The notes under the pieces were generated by a model. It searched no databases and was not told where the DNA came from. It saw only the letters and a program-made list of their open reading frames with translations. Below, in pieces: positions 1 to 9,093 of a DNA stretch of 64,000 nt. The DNA lies in contig NC_054711.1 in assembly GCF_016097555.1 (NCBI RefSeq), positions 30,234,462-30,298,461 on the forward strand, given 5' to 3'. This DNA is from Gigantopelta aegis. Its lineage: Eukaryota > Mollusca > Gastropoda > Neomphalida > Peltospiridae. The translations under genes were made by a program, and so were the position numbers. Numbering within the stretch: position 1 is the stretch's first letter; the number at the start of each line of letters is the position of its first letter.

Positions 1-67
1 TGATATCGCAACCCCTTTATCTTCAGTAGTTCAGCCACATAAATGTAATCTCGAAAGGCAGTGAAAA

Positions 68-77
68 AAAAGGAAAT

Positions 78-117
<40 letters not shown>

Positions 118-165
118 AACGCACTCAGCACATTTTATTTTCGGATATGTGGCGTCGCATACTAA
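68..165 (-). mobile_element. SINE A tail fragment with poly-T
   Basis: A T-run of about 35 bases is followed by a diverged SINE A 3' tail (cgcactcagcacattttatt, then a relic of the ggcgtc step). Only the 3' end is present. The matching site in copy 2 (about 41905-41985) has a much shorter, interrupted T-run. Positions 166-420 hold no recognisable gene. Confidence 0.6.
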
Positions 166-420
166 AAATAGTTGTAATCAACTGTTCTCTGTATACATGA
201 TACATTTTAAAGCGAATGTAAATAAAGGCACCAGAGGTCATGTACCCTAAAATCTAATATAAGTTAATAGTAAGAAAACAGGTGTTAGAAATTCGTACAC
301 GAAATATCTAATTTCAAAACAAACTCGTACCCACCTATACACTTACATCCATCAACCAATGCACAGACCTACTAACAACACAATAAATTAAAATAAACAG
401 TTGGAAGGAAGAAATTAAGG

Positions 421-804
421 AAATGTTTTATTTAACGACGCACTCAACACATCCAATTTACGGTTACATTGCGTCGGACATATGGTTAAGAAAGACATGT
501 TTTATGTAACTACGCATTTTATTTACGATTATATAGCGTCAGACATATGGTTAAGGACCACGCAGGTATTGAGAGAGGAAACCTGCTGTCGCCACGTCAT
601 GGGCTACTATTTTTGATTAGCAGCAAGGGATCTTTTATATGCACCATCCCACAGACAGGATAGCACATGCCACGGCGTTTGATATACCAGTCGTTGTGCA
701 CTGGATGGAACGAGAAATAGCTTAATGGGCCCACTGACGGGGATGGATCCCAAACCGACCGCGAATCAAGCGATCGCTTTACCAGTGGGTACGTCCCGCC
801 CCCC
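421..804 (-). mobile_element. Chimeric SINE: SINE B head, SINE A tail
   Basis: Read on the minus strand, the 5' part is the SINE B tRNA-like head (gggacgtacccactggtaaa, then a B-box-like ggatccatcccc) and the shared core (ataaaagatcccttgctgct). The 3' part is the SINE A tail (gcgacagcaggtttcctctc to cgtcgttaaataaaacattt). The A tail is partly duplicated within the element. Copy 2 has the same chimera at 42230-42622, so it predates the split of the copies. No clear target-site duplication was found. Confidence 0.75.
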
Positions 805-812
805 ACTGATAT

Positions 813-1263
813 ATGGGGACGGTTTATTATTCACTTTGTGCAGCTAAATAGTAAATACCAGGTATGATCCATAAACTAGTCTACCACATGTTACTCGTGT
901 GTCGTTAAGCACCACAGCTCATAGCCTAAGAAACATCATCATAGTGGTCAGCACCACGGCCAATACCGATATCTGCTGTGGGAAGTCCAAATCTTCAAAC
1001 AGACAAAGCAATTAAAGTCTACTGTCAGACCACGAAAACAGTATGGTAGATAAACCAATACTGAAACGAATTCTCCAGAAAAAACAAAACATATATTTGA
1101 AAGTAAACAGCTGAGAAAAATCAACACAACATACCAAAAATATTTTTTTCGGAAAGACAAAAAAAAAACCCCCCAAACAAACAAAACAAAAACAAACACA
1201 AACACAAACACAAACAAACAAATAAACCATACCAAACCAAAAAACAAAAGAAGAAAAAAAAAA
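813..1263. other. No gene seen; A-rich low complexity
   Basis: AT-rich sequence with a CAAACA/AAAC-rich stretch at about 1150-1265. The open frames here are low-complexity translations (F/V/C-rich on the minus strand). The matching stretch in copy 2 is 42630-43075. Confidence 0.7.
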
Positions 1264-1570
1264 AGTTTTGCTTTAACGATACCACTGGAGCATATTGATT
1301 AATTAATCATAGGCTATTAGATGTAATTAGATTGGTAATTCTGACTCGTAGTCAGACGAAACCCGCTACATTGAATCTAAAGCAGCAAGGGATCTTTTAT
1401 ATGCACTTTCCTACAAACAGGAAAGCATATACCATGGCATTTGACTAGTTGCGGTGTACTGGTTGGAACGGGAAAAAACTATCAGTTGAATGGATCCACT
1501 GAGGTGATTCGACCCTACGACGCAAACATCTCAGGGGAGCACTCAAACGAATAAACTGAATCTCGTCTCA
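1264..1570 (-). mobile_element. SINE C, near full length
   Basis: Minus-strand tRNA-derived SINE. The head has the pattern gagtgctcccctgagatgtt, with a B-box-like gggtcgaatcacctc. The core is ggatcttttatatgcacttt on the plus strand, and the tail is the SINE B/C type (gataccactggagcatattg). Copy 2 carries it at 43076-43382. Confidence 0.8.
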
Positions 1571-2036
1571 CAAAACCATCAAATAAACATTGTGGTCAGA
1601 CCCTGGAAACAGTGTATGTAGATGTGGTAAACAAACTAAAATTATAAAAAAACGGAAAACGTATTTGGACCCGTTATCTCAGATGCTTATATACATTTCT
1701 AAGAGATACCGAATATGTGCTGTATTCGTCATTCTTAATGCAACTCATGAGAACATTGCCACCCATGCACCACGACGAGGAATAGAACACACGCAGGCAA
1801 CAAGAATGTTTTTTCCGTTTTGGGCACTACCAGACAATTCGCTGGTTGCCCCATTTATTTTTTAATATCCTACCTATTTACAATTAACCAGGTTCTCCTT
1901 GAATGTTAAAAATATATGTACATTAAAAGTGTTTGTGTTTGTATCATAATAAAATATATTTACTGCATGCTTGTGTTCTTGTTTTCTTTTAAACACTTTA
2001 GTGTATGTTGTTTAAAATTGACTAGTTAAAAGATTC
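1571..2036. other. No gene seen
   Basis: AT-rich shared sequence. A 91-codon open frame on the plus strand has no recognisable motif and shows no sign of selection between the copies. Nothing else was seen. Confidence 0.5.
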
Positions 2037-2335
2037 TAACCTGGTCTGCGGGTCTGCCATTTTCATAGTTGATTCGTAATGTCGAAGGCGTCATTGCACG
2101 AGGCAACAACCCCTTCGAAACACCAGTGTCTTAAGAATTTTTCTCTTCTATTGGGCCGTTCTAATGCGGCAAAATATTTTGTTTCAACCCTTGAATATAC
2201 TGCATGTTTGAAAAGTGCCATTTCATTACATAGTTTATCACCCTCTAATAATGTTCGTGTAATCCAAATTACCCTTATAACTTTACTCCAGAGAAAGATC
2301 CCTAAGCTTGACGCATAGTTGCCAGGTTTATGTTT
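2037..2335 (-). pseudogene. Possible C-terminal relic of a LINE protein
   Basis: The minus strand of both copies encodes a segment such as KVIRVIWITRTLLEGDKL and LCNEMALFKHAVYSR, which resembles the C-terminal region of some LINE ORF2 proteins. The frame is longer in copy 2 (43934-44221). No catalytic motif is visible, so the assignment is weak. Copy 2 carries about 75 extra bases just upstream (43857-43935) that contain a GC-rich hairpin (ggcctggcctcc / gggaggcccaggcc). Confidence 0.3.
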
Positions 2336-2495
2336 AATTCAAAAAATCATTCTATATGGACTTAATCTGAATTTGTATCCAAAAAGCTTTTTCGTATTTT
2401 TAAAAATGGGTTCAGTTTGTTTAATAAATGTCTAGTTTTGTTGCAGTGAAAAAAGGCTGTAAGACAACACGAAGAAACTGTGTGTCCATCTATCC

Positions 2496-2532
2496 CTCCC
2501 TCCCTCCCTCTCCCTCTCCCTCTCTCTCTCGC

Positions 2533-2596
<64 letters not shown>

Positions 2597-2623
2597 TCTC
2601 CCTCTCCCTCTCCTCTCTCTCTC

Positions 2624-2714
<91 letters not shown>

Positions 2715-2732
2715 CTCTCTCTCTGTCTCTCG

Positions 2733-2829
<97 letters not shown>

Positions 2830-3202
2830 CCCTCTCTGTCCCCATCTATCTCTGTCTCTTTATCTGTGTCTCTCTCTCTGTCTCTCTGGCTGTCATAGCT
2901 CTCTCTCCCTCTGTCTCTTGTTCTCTCTATCTCCTCTCCCTATATCTCTCTCCTCTCCCTCATTCTATCTCTGTCTCTCGTCTCTGTCTCTCTCTTCTCT
3001 CCCTCTTTCTGTCGCCCTCTGTCTCCTTCTCACTCTGTCTGTCTCTGACTCTCTGTATCTCCCTCTCTCCCTCTCTCTCCCTCTCTTCCTCTCTCGCCCT
3101 CTCTCACTCTGTCGCCCTCTTTCTCTGTCTCTCTGTGTCTCTCTATCTCACTGTGTCTCTTGTCTCCGTCCGTCTCCCGTCTCTGTCCGTCTGCCTCCGT
3201 CC

Positions 3203-3270
<68 letters not shown>
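2496..3270. repeat. CT-rich microsatellite, ~770 bp
   Basis: Long (CT)n interspersed with CCCT, GTCT and CGCT variants. The copy 2 equivalent (44370-44928) is shorter and has an internal (GT)n run. Long Leu/Ser frames and their Arg/Glu shadows here are by-products of the repeat. Confidence 0.95.
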
Positions 3271-3273
<3 letters not shown>

Positions 3274-3385
3274 ACACAAAATAAAATCGACCTGTATTTG
3301 TCCAAGCCTATCAGTACTCTTGCCTTATGAATAACACTGTCATGCACTACCATGTATCTGGGTCATTCTATATAATAGGTCTGTG

Positions 3386-3672
3386 GAGGGAGGCGGGATC
3401 CCCGTCGGTGGGCCCATTGGGCTATGTTTCGTTCCAGCCAGTGGACGATTGGTATATCAAAGATCATGGTATGTGTTACCCTATCTGTGGGATGGTGCAT
3501 ATAAAAGATCCCTTGCTGCTAATGGACAAAATGTTGCAAGTTTGTACTCCCGTCCCAGAGTTGGTCACTGGCGATGTCAGAGGCCAAATTACTAAATGTT
3601 TGACATCAAATAGCCGATGATTAATTAATCAGTGTGCTCTAGTGGTGTTGTTAAACAAAACAAACTTTAAAC
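3386..3672 (+). mobile_element. SINE B with a swapped internal segment
   Basis: The head is truncated and the core is normal (ggtgcatataaaagatccct). The usual gcgggtttcctctctaagac segment is replaced by a stretch containing gagttggtcactggcgatgt (about 3543-3586). The tail is normal (tagccgatgattaattaatc to taaacaaaacaaactttaaa). The replaced piece resembles the first 3'-end hairpin of the retroelement at 50686-50720. The same form is present in copy 2 (45280-45570), preceded there by about 240 bp of copy-2-only sequence. Confidence 0.75.
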
Positions 3673-3721
3673 TTTTTAGTGCGCTATTTGCAAGCTATTT
3701 CATTTCATTTCAACTTATTTC

Positions 3722-4052
3722 CGTGCTTATATCCAATTGCGGTTCAAGCACGCTGGTCTGGGCACACACACCTCAGTTATCCGGGCTGTCTGTCCAGTTG
3801 GTTAGTGGTTAGTGAGAGAGAAGAGGGCGTAGTGGCCTGACACCCACAGGTATCCCCAAACAACAACGTCAGCTATATCATAGTAACTATAGCATTTGTA
3901 TTACGGGTTTCTGTTTGGGGATACCTGTGCCAGACACCTACCCATTGAGCTCCTAAGAACTCGCTTTGGGATAGAGCCGGTACCGGGCTGCGAACCCTGA
4001 ACCTACCAGCCTGTAGTCCGATGGTACGAGGTATTGAATGTTTCACGGCACA
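3722..4052 (-). mobile_element. SINE D (tRNA head, LINE-type tail), interrupted by a MITE
   Basis: Read on the minus strand: a tRNA-like segment with a B-box-like ggttcgcagcccgg, a middle with gagcgagttcttaggagctc, a CACTAACC-rich linker, and a 3' stem-loop (cgtgcttgaa...aagcacg, 3722-3752). The A-box end is eroded compared with the fuller copy at 53460-53719. A short MITE (3845-3929) is inserted in the middle. Copy 2 equivalent: about 45609-45925. Confidence 0.75.
3845..3929. mobile_element. 85-bp MITE with 17-bp perfect TIRs
   Basis: The ends are CACAGGTATCCCCAAAC and its exact reverse complement. It is flanked by a near-perfect 9-bp target duplication (cctgacacc at 3836-3844, ccagacacc at 3930-3938). 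The uninterrupted SINE D at 53460-53719 shows the host element without it. The TIR and TSD size are hAT- or MULE-like. Also present in copy 2 (45730-45814), so the insertion is older than the split. Confidence 0.85.
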
Positions 4053-4260
4053 CACTCCTCTACAAACATTGCTTTCGAACTGCATATTCAATTTCGGGTT
4101 TCAGGACAAAACATGTTAACGGTAGTGCGAAGAATTCCTCCTCCCCAATAGATTTTTACAATTATATGTCCTAAAGAAACAATCTCTTGCATTCTAAAGC
4201 CTAATTTCACATTGTAAATTCCAGCAAAAACAATTATTTTGCAGTACTTTCTCTCTCAAG

Positions 4261-4650
4261 AGGCACCGGCCTCGGTGGCGTCGTGGTTTAGGCCATCGGT
4301 CTGCAGGCTGGTAGGTACTGGGTTCGGATCCCAGTCGAGGCATGGGATTTTTAATCCAGATACCGACTCCAAACCCTGAGTGAGTGCTCCGCAAGGCTCA
4401 ATGGGTAGGTGTAAACCACTTGCACCAACCAGTGATCCATAACTGGTTCAACAAAGGCCATGGTTTGTGCTATCCTGCCTGTGGGAAGCGCAAATAAAAG
4501 ATCCCTTGCTGCTAATCGGAAAGAGTAGCCCATGTAGTGGCGACAGCGGGTTTCCTCTCAAAATCTGTACGGTCCTTAACCATATGTCTGATGCCATATA
4601 ACCGTAAATAAAATGTGTTGAGTATGTCGTTAAATAAAACATTTCTTTTT
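4261..4650 (+). mobile_element. SINE A, full length
   Basis: The tRNA-like head begins accggcctcggtggcgtcgt, with a B-box-like gggttcggatccc. The core is gcgcaaataaaagatccctt, and the tail ends cgttaaataaaacatttctt with a T/C-rich run. Flanking ttctctcaag repeats (left up to 4260, right about 4651-4660) are the target-site duplication. Copy 2 counterpart: about 46094-46470, which has lost the bases between the A and B boxes. Confidence 0.9.
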
Positions 4651-4660
4651 TTCTCTCAAG

Positions 4661-4916
4661 GGGCGGGACGTGGTCCAGTAGTTGAAGCGCTCGCCTGATG
4701 TGTGATTGGTCTACGATCAATTCCAGTCTGTGGGCCCATTGGTATATTTCCCGTTCCAGCCAGTACACTACAACTGGCGTATCATGCATATGGGATGGTG
4801 CATACAAAAGGTCTCCTGCTACTAATGGAAACATGTAGCGGGTCTCCTCTAATAGCCGATGATTAATAAATCAGTGTCCTCTAGTGGTGTCGTTAAACAA
4901 AACAAACTTTAACTTT
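4661..4916 (+). mobile_element. SINE B with internal deletion
   Basis: The head is gggcgggacgtggtccagta, followed by the core and the tail gtcgttaaacaaaacaaact. It directly abuts the SINE A target duplication. The step between the gcgggtctcctct region and the tail is deleted here but present in copy 2 (46484-46845). In copy 2 a 60-bp LINE 3' end has also inserted. Confidence 0.85.
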
Positions 4917-5111
4917 TGATTGTAAAAGAACAAACGTTTATTAAAACGCATTTTGCATTAGAAAACAATGTCGTAATATATGTTTTAAGATTCAGGCTTG
5001 GTGGCAAATAAAGTATACTCATATAGGCTCACCGTGTAAAAGAAGAACAAAGTGTACTCTTAATTGTTTTTATTGTTTAAGCTACAAGCTTATCAGCACA
5101 CCAGATAGTCA

Positions 5112-5117
5112 CACATA

Positions 5118-5193
<76 letters not shown>
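5112..5193. repeat. (CA)n(TA)n microsatellite
   Basis: A (CA)n run followed by (TA)n. It is longer in copy 2 (47050-47147). The collinear match between the copies breaks about 20 bp downstream. Confidence 0.95.
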
Positions 5194-5213
5194 TATAAGA
5201 CTCCATCATAAGT

Positions 5214-5838
5214 GGTCGTGTGATCACCAATCAACAACGCCAGGTAATTAACCAAGATAGGGAGCCGTTAATTATAACCTTTCTCTTTCAGCATTTCGAA
5301 TTGGTTCAAACCAGTCAATCATGGATCAAGACCATCAACTGCACATAACTGTAAATAAACTTCACGATTTTGCCTTTTGCACTCGCACCATGTATTACCA
5401 ATGACATGTTCAATTCTAGCTACATAAGGTGAGTCAACTAGGGTTCCAGAAGCAGAGAAAGATAAGAAAACCTGATAACCAACTACCCAGATAACCAGTA
5501 AGCTTACTTAATAAGATATTATTTGTCTGCTACCAATAAGAATAACTTAGTAATAATAAATCTTTAGGGGGCGGGAATCAAAACCTTCTTCAACCTAGTA
5601 CATGTATACAGGTGTTTTTTTACTACTTCCTCCTACTAACAGTTGACTCCCTTGAGAGTGTTCATTGTTTCATTGGTAATAAAATTAAGTATGCTAAGCA
5701 ATAGGCTTTTTAACCAATACCTACACTATAAGGGTAAACTCTTCATATTAGATAGCTAGGCTAGTATAACTCCCCCTCTGTCATTGTATTCCATTATTAT
5801 ACAAAGACAGAGGGGGAGAGGTGGTCCTGCATGGCCGT
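5214..5838. other. Copy-1-specific segment with a 13-bp hairpin
   Basis: About 625 bp that has no match in copy 2, where about 6.95 kb (47177-54125) occupies the place. No gene seen. Near its right end a perfect 13-bp palindrome (ctccccctctgtc at 5770-5782, complement at 5806-5818) lies a few bases from the point where the copies rejoin. Confidence 0.75.
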
Positions 5839-6529
5839 TGGCGGTCCCTTCTGCGCCCCCTCCCCAGCCCAGCCTGAGCCGACGCGACCAGTCCCACGGG
5901 AACCGCCGGCCGACGACAGGGATCCACTCAACACTGCGGTGTGTGAGACACCCAACGACCCTCCATCGCCGACCGTCACGTGGCCCAGGCAGAACTGGCC
6001 GGTATCCCCGATACTGCCAAACGCCAAGCCACAGGCCCGATTTGTCGCCACTGTTAAGAGGAAGGCCGTCGCTCAGCCGAGCGACCAACCATACAAAGCC
6101 CGGCCTCCTCCAAGACCCAAGACACCACCACCCCCGGCCCCAGTGGACTTGGAAGCTGTCTGGCAAGTACAGATCGGCAAGATCAGATCCAGCTTCCACA
6201 AGTTCATCCAGGGCGACACCAAGGACAAGGCAACGCTGTTTGGTGGAGCACTGGACGAGGAATTACACCACTTCCCTGGTGGAAGCGACTTTGTGTTGCA
6301 TTCCATCAAGTCTCCAACCGGCAAGGCGGGGCTAGTCGTCACTCAACGCCGAAGAGATGTCTACCGCCAAGCGATCCTGATCAGCGAAATGGATAGCCAT
6401 ACCATTCATCGGATCATCAAGGCTCTCTTCGGCGACGACTACGGAAGCGTCATCAGCCATCTACAACACCAGAAATGGAAGCGCTTCATCCCCCGTTTTG
6501 CCGAGACTCCACTCATCAGCACGCCGTAG
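5831..6529 (+). CDS. Proline-rich ORF1-like protein of a retroelement, N-terminally truncated
   Basis: This 232-residue open frame ends with a stop at 6527-6529. Residues ~10-120 are proline/arginine-rich (PPADDRDP, PPPRPKTPPPPAPVD). The C-terminal ~110 residues look folded, with motifs FHKFIQGDTKDKATL, TQRRRDVYRQAILIS and HTIHRIIKALFGDDY. The copy 2 version (53915-54823) is longer and adds an N-terminal YRVSYTG...VTLVYG segment and a basic patch. A diverged relative on the minus strand at 51174-52010 keeps the N-terminal segment and the TIHRI motif. A LINE-type 3' end follows the stop at once, and no reverse transcriptase is adjacent. I infer an ORF1-type nucleic-acid-binding or chaperone protein of a LINE or of a non-autonomous derivative. 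The ATG at 5831 may be accidental, because the homologous frame is broken upstream. Confidence 0.6.
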   Translation: MAVGGPFCAPSPAQPEPTRPVPREPPADDRDPLNTAVCETPNDPPSPTVTWPRQNWPVSPILPNAKPQARFVATVKRKAVAQPSDQPYKARPPPRPKTPPPPAPVDLEAVWQVQIGKIRSSFHKFIQGDTKDKATLFGGALDEELHHFPGGSDFVLHSIKSPTGKAGLVVTQRRRDVYRQAILISEMDSHTIHRIIKALFGDDYGSVISHLQHQKWKRFIPRFAETPLISTP

Positions 6530-6942
6530 TCAAACGGCCTTAACGAGGCCACTCGCGTGGACATATCGATCGGACTTTAAACTTTTAGATCTGCGTTCAA
6601 AATTTTATGTCGAAATTACTTCTTTTTTTTAAATTTTATTAAATAGTCCGATCCTCTCTTCTTTCTCTTATTTAATTTTGGACTGTCCTTCTAAAATGCT
6701 CCAAATTATATAAATATTCGGCCGAGCAGTCAATTCTTTTTATTTTTGGCTTGTAACCTTTTTTTTATTTTTATTTATTCTATTAACTTTTTTACTAATT
6801 GCTATTTTCAAAATTCTGCCAATTTTCACCCCCCTCCATCCCGAGTCGGGCCACCGATCTTATCGGAGGTCGGACTCGGGGTGGGCGTGTTCGAAACCCT
6901 AGTGGTATATGGGCACGTTAAATTAGTTATCATCATATCATG
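5839..6942 (+). mobile_element. ORF1-only retroelement family 1, 5'-truncated copy
   Basis: It consists of the proline-rich ORF, about 300 bp of AT-rich 3' UTR, and two consecutive hairpins (6840-6880, stem cccgagt/actcggg; 6886-6917, cgtg/cacg). It ends in a short ATC-type tail at about 6929-6942. Copy 2 has a longer version (about 53941-55250). The match between copies resumes at the GGCGGTCCC of the ORF. Confidence 0.65.
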
Positions 6943-6951
6943 AAGTTTTCC

Positions 6952-7145
6952 TACCCCCCCCCCCAAAAAAAAAACACAAAAAAAACACCCACACAAAAAC
7001 CCCACAAAAAAACAACAAAACAACCCCAAAAACAACGCCCCCCAAAACCCCCCACAAAAACAAACAAACAAAAAAAACTACAAAAAAACACCAACAAAAC
7101 AAAACACAACAACAACAAAAAAAGAAGAAGACAAAGAAGAAAAAC
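6952..7145. repeat. Poly-C/poly-A low-complexity tract
   Basis: A C-run, then A-rich CAAAA/CCAAAA sequence, then GAAGAA. It expands differently in copy 2 (55503-55705). Lys/Pro/Thr-rich and Phe/Val/Cys-rich frames here are not genes. Confidence 0.9.
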
Positions 7146-7233
7146 AAAAATCGTACACGTGTTTCCGTTATATTTTAACAAACGTCATATGTTTTCAACA
7201 CTTTCTTTGGCTGTCTGTTTTTTTCCTTGTTAT

Positions 7234-7574
7234 ACCGGCCTCGGTGGCGTCGTGGTTAGGCCATCGGTCAACAGGCTAGTAGGTACTGGGTTCGGATTTA
7301 ATCCAGATACCGACTCCAAGCCCCGAGTGAGTGCTCTGCAAGGCTCAATGGGTAGGTGTAAACCACTTGCACCGACCAGTGATCCATTACTGGTTCAACA
7401 ACGGTCATGGTTTGTGCTATCCTGCCTGTGGGAAGCGTAAATAAAATATCCCTTGCTGCCAATCGGAAAGAGTAGCCCATGAAGTGGCGACAGCGGGTTT
7501 CCTCTCAAAATCTGTGTGGTCCTTAACCATATGTCTGACGCCATATAATCGTAAATAAAATGTTTTGAGTGCGT
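7234..7574 (+). mobile_element. SINE A with B-box deletion
   Basis: Complete head start (accggcctcggtggcgtcgt). Bases after gggttcgg are missing, so the B box is broken and the head joins the body early. A 9-bp target duplication, ccttgttat, flanks it (7225-7233 and 7575-7583). The terminal T-rich tail is absent. Copy 2 equivalent: 55795-56135. Confidence 0.88.
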
Positions 7575-7583
7575 CCTTGTTAT

Positions 7584-7957
7584 GGTAGTATAGGATCTAC
7601 ACTATCTGCAATAATTTACATCAAATTCTTCTTTTGAAAATAAAATCATAAAATGTTTGTAACTTGTAAAAAAATAATAAACAATAAACAGTTTTCACTA
7701 AAAATATATTTACATACATTATGTTGTTGTCATCTAGATTATGTTCAGGCTGATAAATGACGTAATATCTCGCATAATCTCGCGATATACGCAGCTGCAA
7801 ACGAAGTATCCAAAACATATGTCGATAGAAATTGTAAGACGGTACGATAGAATGTGAAATTTAACCATCAAAAAGAAAAGGCTGTGTTATAAACATCTTA
7901 CATTGAAATCAAACTGAGGACAATATTTTTAATTAGCCCGTGCTCTCCTGATACAAG
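7584..7957. other. No gene seen
   Basis: AT-rich shared sequence, also in copy 2 at 56145-56519. Includes ctcgcataatctcgcgatat. No coding signal or repeat structure recognised. Confidence 0.5.
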
Positions 7958-8275
7958 AGGGGCTGGATTTTAGCTCAGTCATTTGAATGTTCGCTCGAGG
8001 TGATTGCGTCACAGGATCGAACCACCTCGGTGGATCGATTCAGCTGATTTATTATTTATTTTTATTTTTTTCCAACGAGTGAACCATACCTGGACAAAGG
8101 CAATCGTATGTGTTTTCCTGTCTGTGGGAAAGTGCGTATAAAAGATCCGTTGCTACATTAGGAAAAATATAGCGGGTTTCCTCTGATGACTACGTGTCAG
8201 AATTACCAAATGATTGACATGGAATAGCCGATGATTAATTAATCGATGTGCTCTAGTGGTGTCAAACAAACTTTA
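7958..8275 (+). mobile_element. SINE C, full length
   Basis: The tRNA-like head is gctggattttagctcagtca, with ggatcgaaccacctcgg as B box. A T-rich stretch sits before the core, the core is gtgcgtataaaagatccgtt, and the tail is of B/C type. In copy 2 only the head survives (about 56522-56611); the sequence then jumps from a poly-T run into the GPCR intron array. Confidence 0.85.
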
Positions 8276-8748
8276 AATTAACCTTCTGATATATGAACTC
8301 AAAAGCACGAAATTATGCTGGGATGCAAAAGTCATCACAATACAAGCATTCACAATTTAAAATCTTGTTTGAATATGCAACGTCAGTCACTGTGGAATCG
8401 CCCGTCAATAGAAGACCGTCCATAGGAACAGGAACGGGGAAATAGGGATCTGTATCCCCCACATACTCTGTATAAAGATGTTAAAAATGTTTGGCTTGTT
8501 CCCCCTCTTATTACAGACTGCGCACCCTCCACAAGATATAGTTCCCCCCACTCCACACTCAAGATATCATTCCAACGGGCCTGAATGGAAAGGAAACGGG
8601 GCATTGACTTTGGCGAGCAAGGTTTCTAGGCGTTCGAATCATGCTCCTCCACAAAATATATTTAAAAAAAAAAAAAAAACCCAACCCCAACCGAACCCGC
8701 TCCATGCAAACGCGCTTGAGATTACAACTGCCTAGCTATAATCAATAA
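8276..8748. other. Copy-1-only sequence, no gene seen
   Basis: Part of the segment (about 8076-9829) missing from copy 2. It contains a poly-A run at about 8662 and no convincing coding frame. Confidence 0.5.
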
Positions 8749-9045
8749 AAAATGTTTTTCTTTGTTTAACGACACCACTAGAACACATTTATTTATTAAT
8801 TATCGGCTTTTGGATGTCAAACATTTGGTACTTTTGACAAATAATCTTACAGAGAAAGCCCGCTACATTTTTCCATTGGTAGCAAGGGATCTTTTATATG
8901 CACCATCTCACAGACATGATAAGACATATCACGGTCTTTGATATACCAGTCGTGGTGCATTAGCTGGAGCGAGAAATAGCCCAATGGGCCCACCGACGGG
9001 GATCTATCCTAGACCGACACTTTACCACTGGGTTACGTCCCGCCC
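8749..9045 (-). mobile_element. SINE B with 13-bp target duplication
   Basis: Minus-strand SINE B, with ggggcgggacgtaacccagt as its minus-strand head and a short head deletion after gtaaagtg. It is flanked by ctataatcaataa (8736-8748) and ctataattaataa (9046-9058), which differ at one position. Present only in copy 1 because copy 2 lacks the whole segment. Confidence 0.88.
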
Positions 9046-9093
9046 CTATAATTAATAATGTCGTACATAAAATTATAAAATATTGAATATTTT

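Noticed and set aside
2428-3334. Long Leu/Ser and Arg/Glu open frames over the CT repeat (also 44352-44987 and 20776-21558)
   Set aside because: They are translations of a dinucleotide microsatellite with no non-repetitive domain; length differs freely between copies.
4261-4350. tRNA genes at SINE heads
   Set aside because: A- and B-box-like motifs are present but the segments continue into SINE bodies with target duplications, and acceptor stems do not close.
6938-7181. Phe/Val/Cys-rich and Lys/Pro-rich frames (also 55448-55742)
   Set aside because: They arise from poly-C/poly-A tracts whose length differs between copies.
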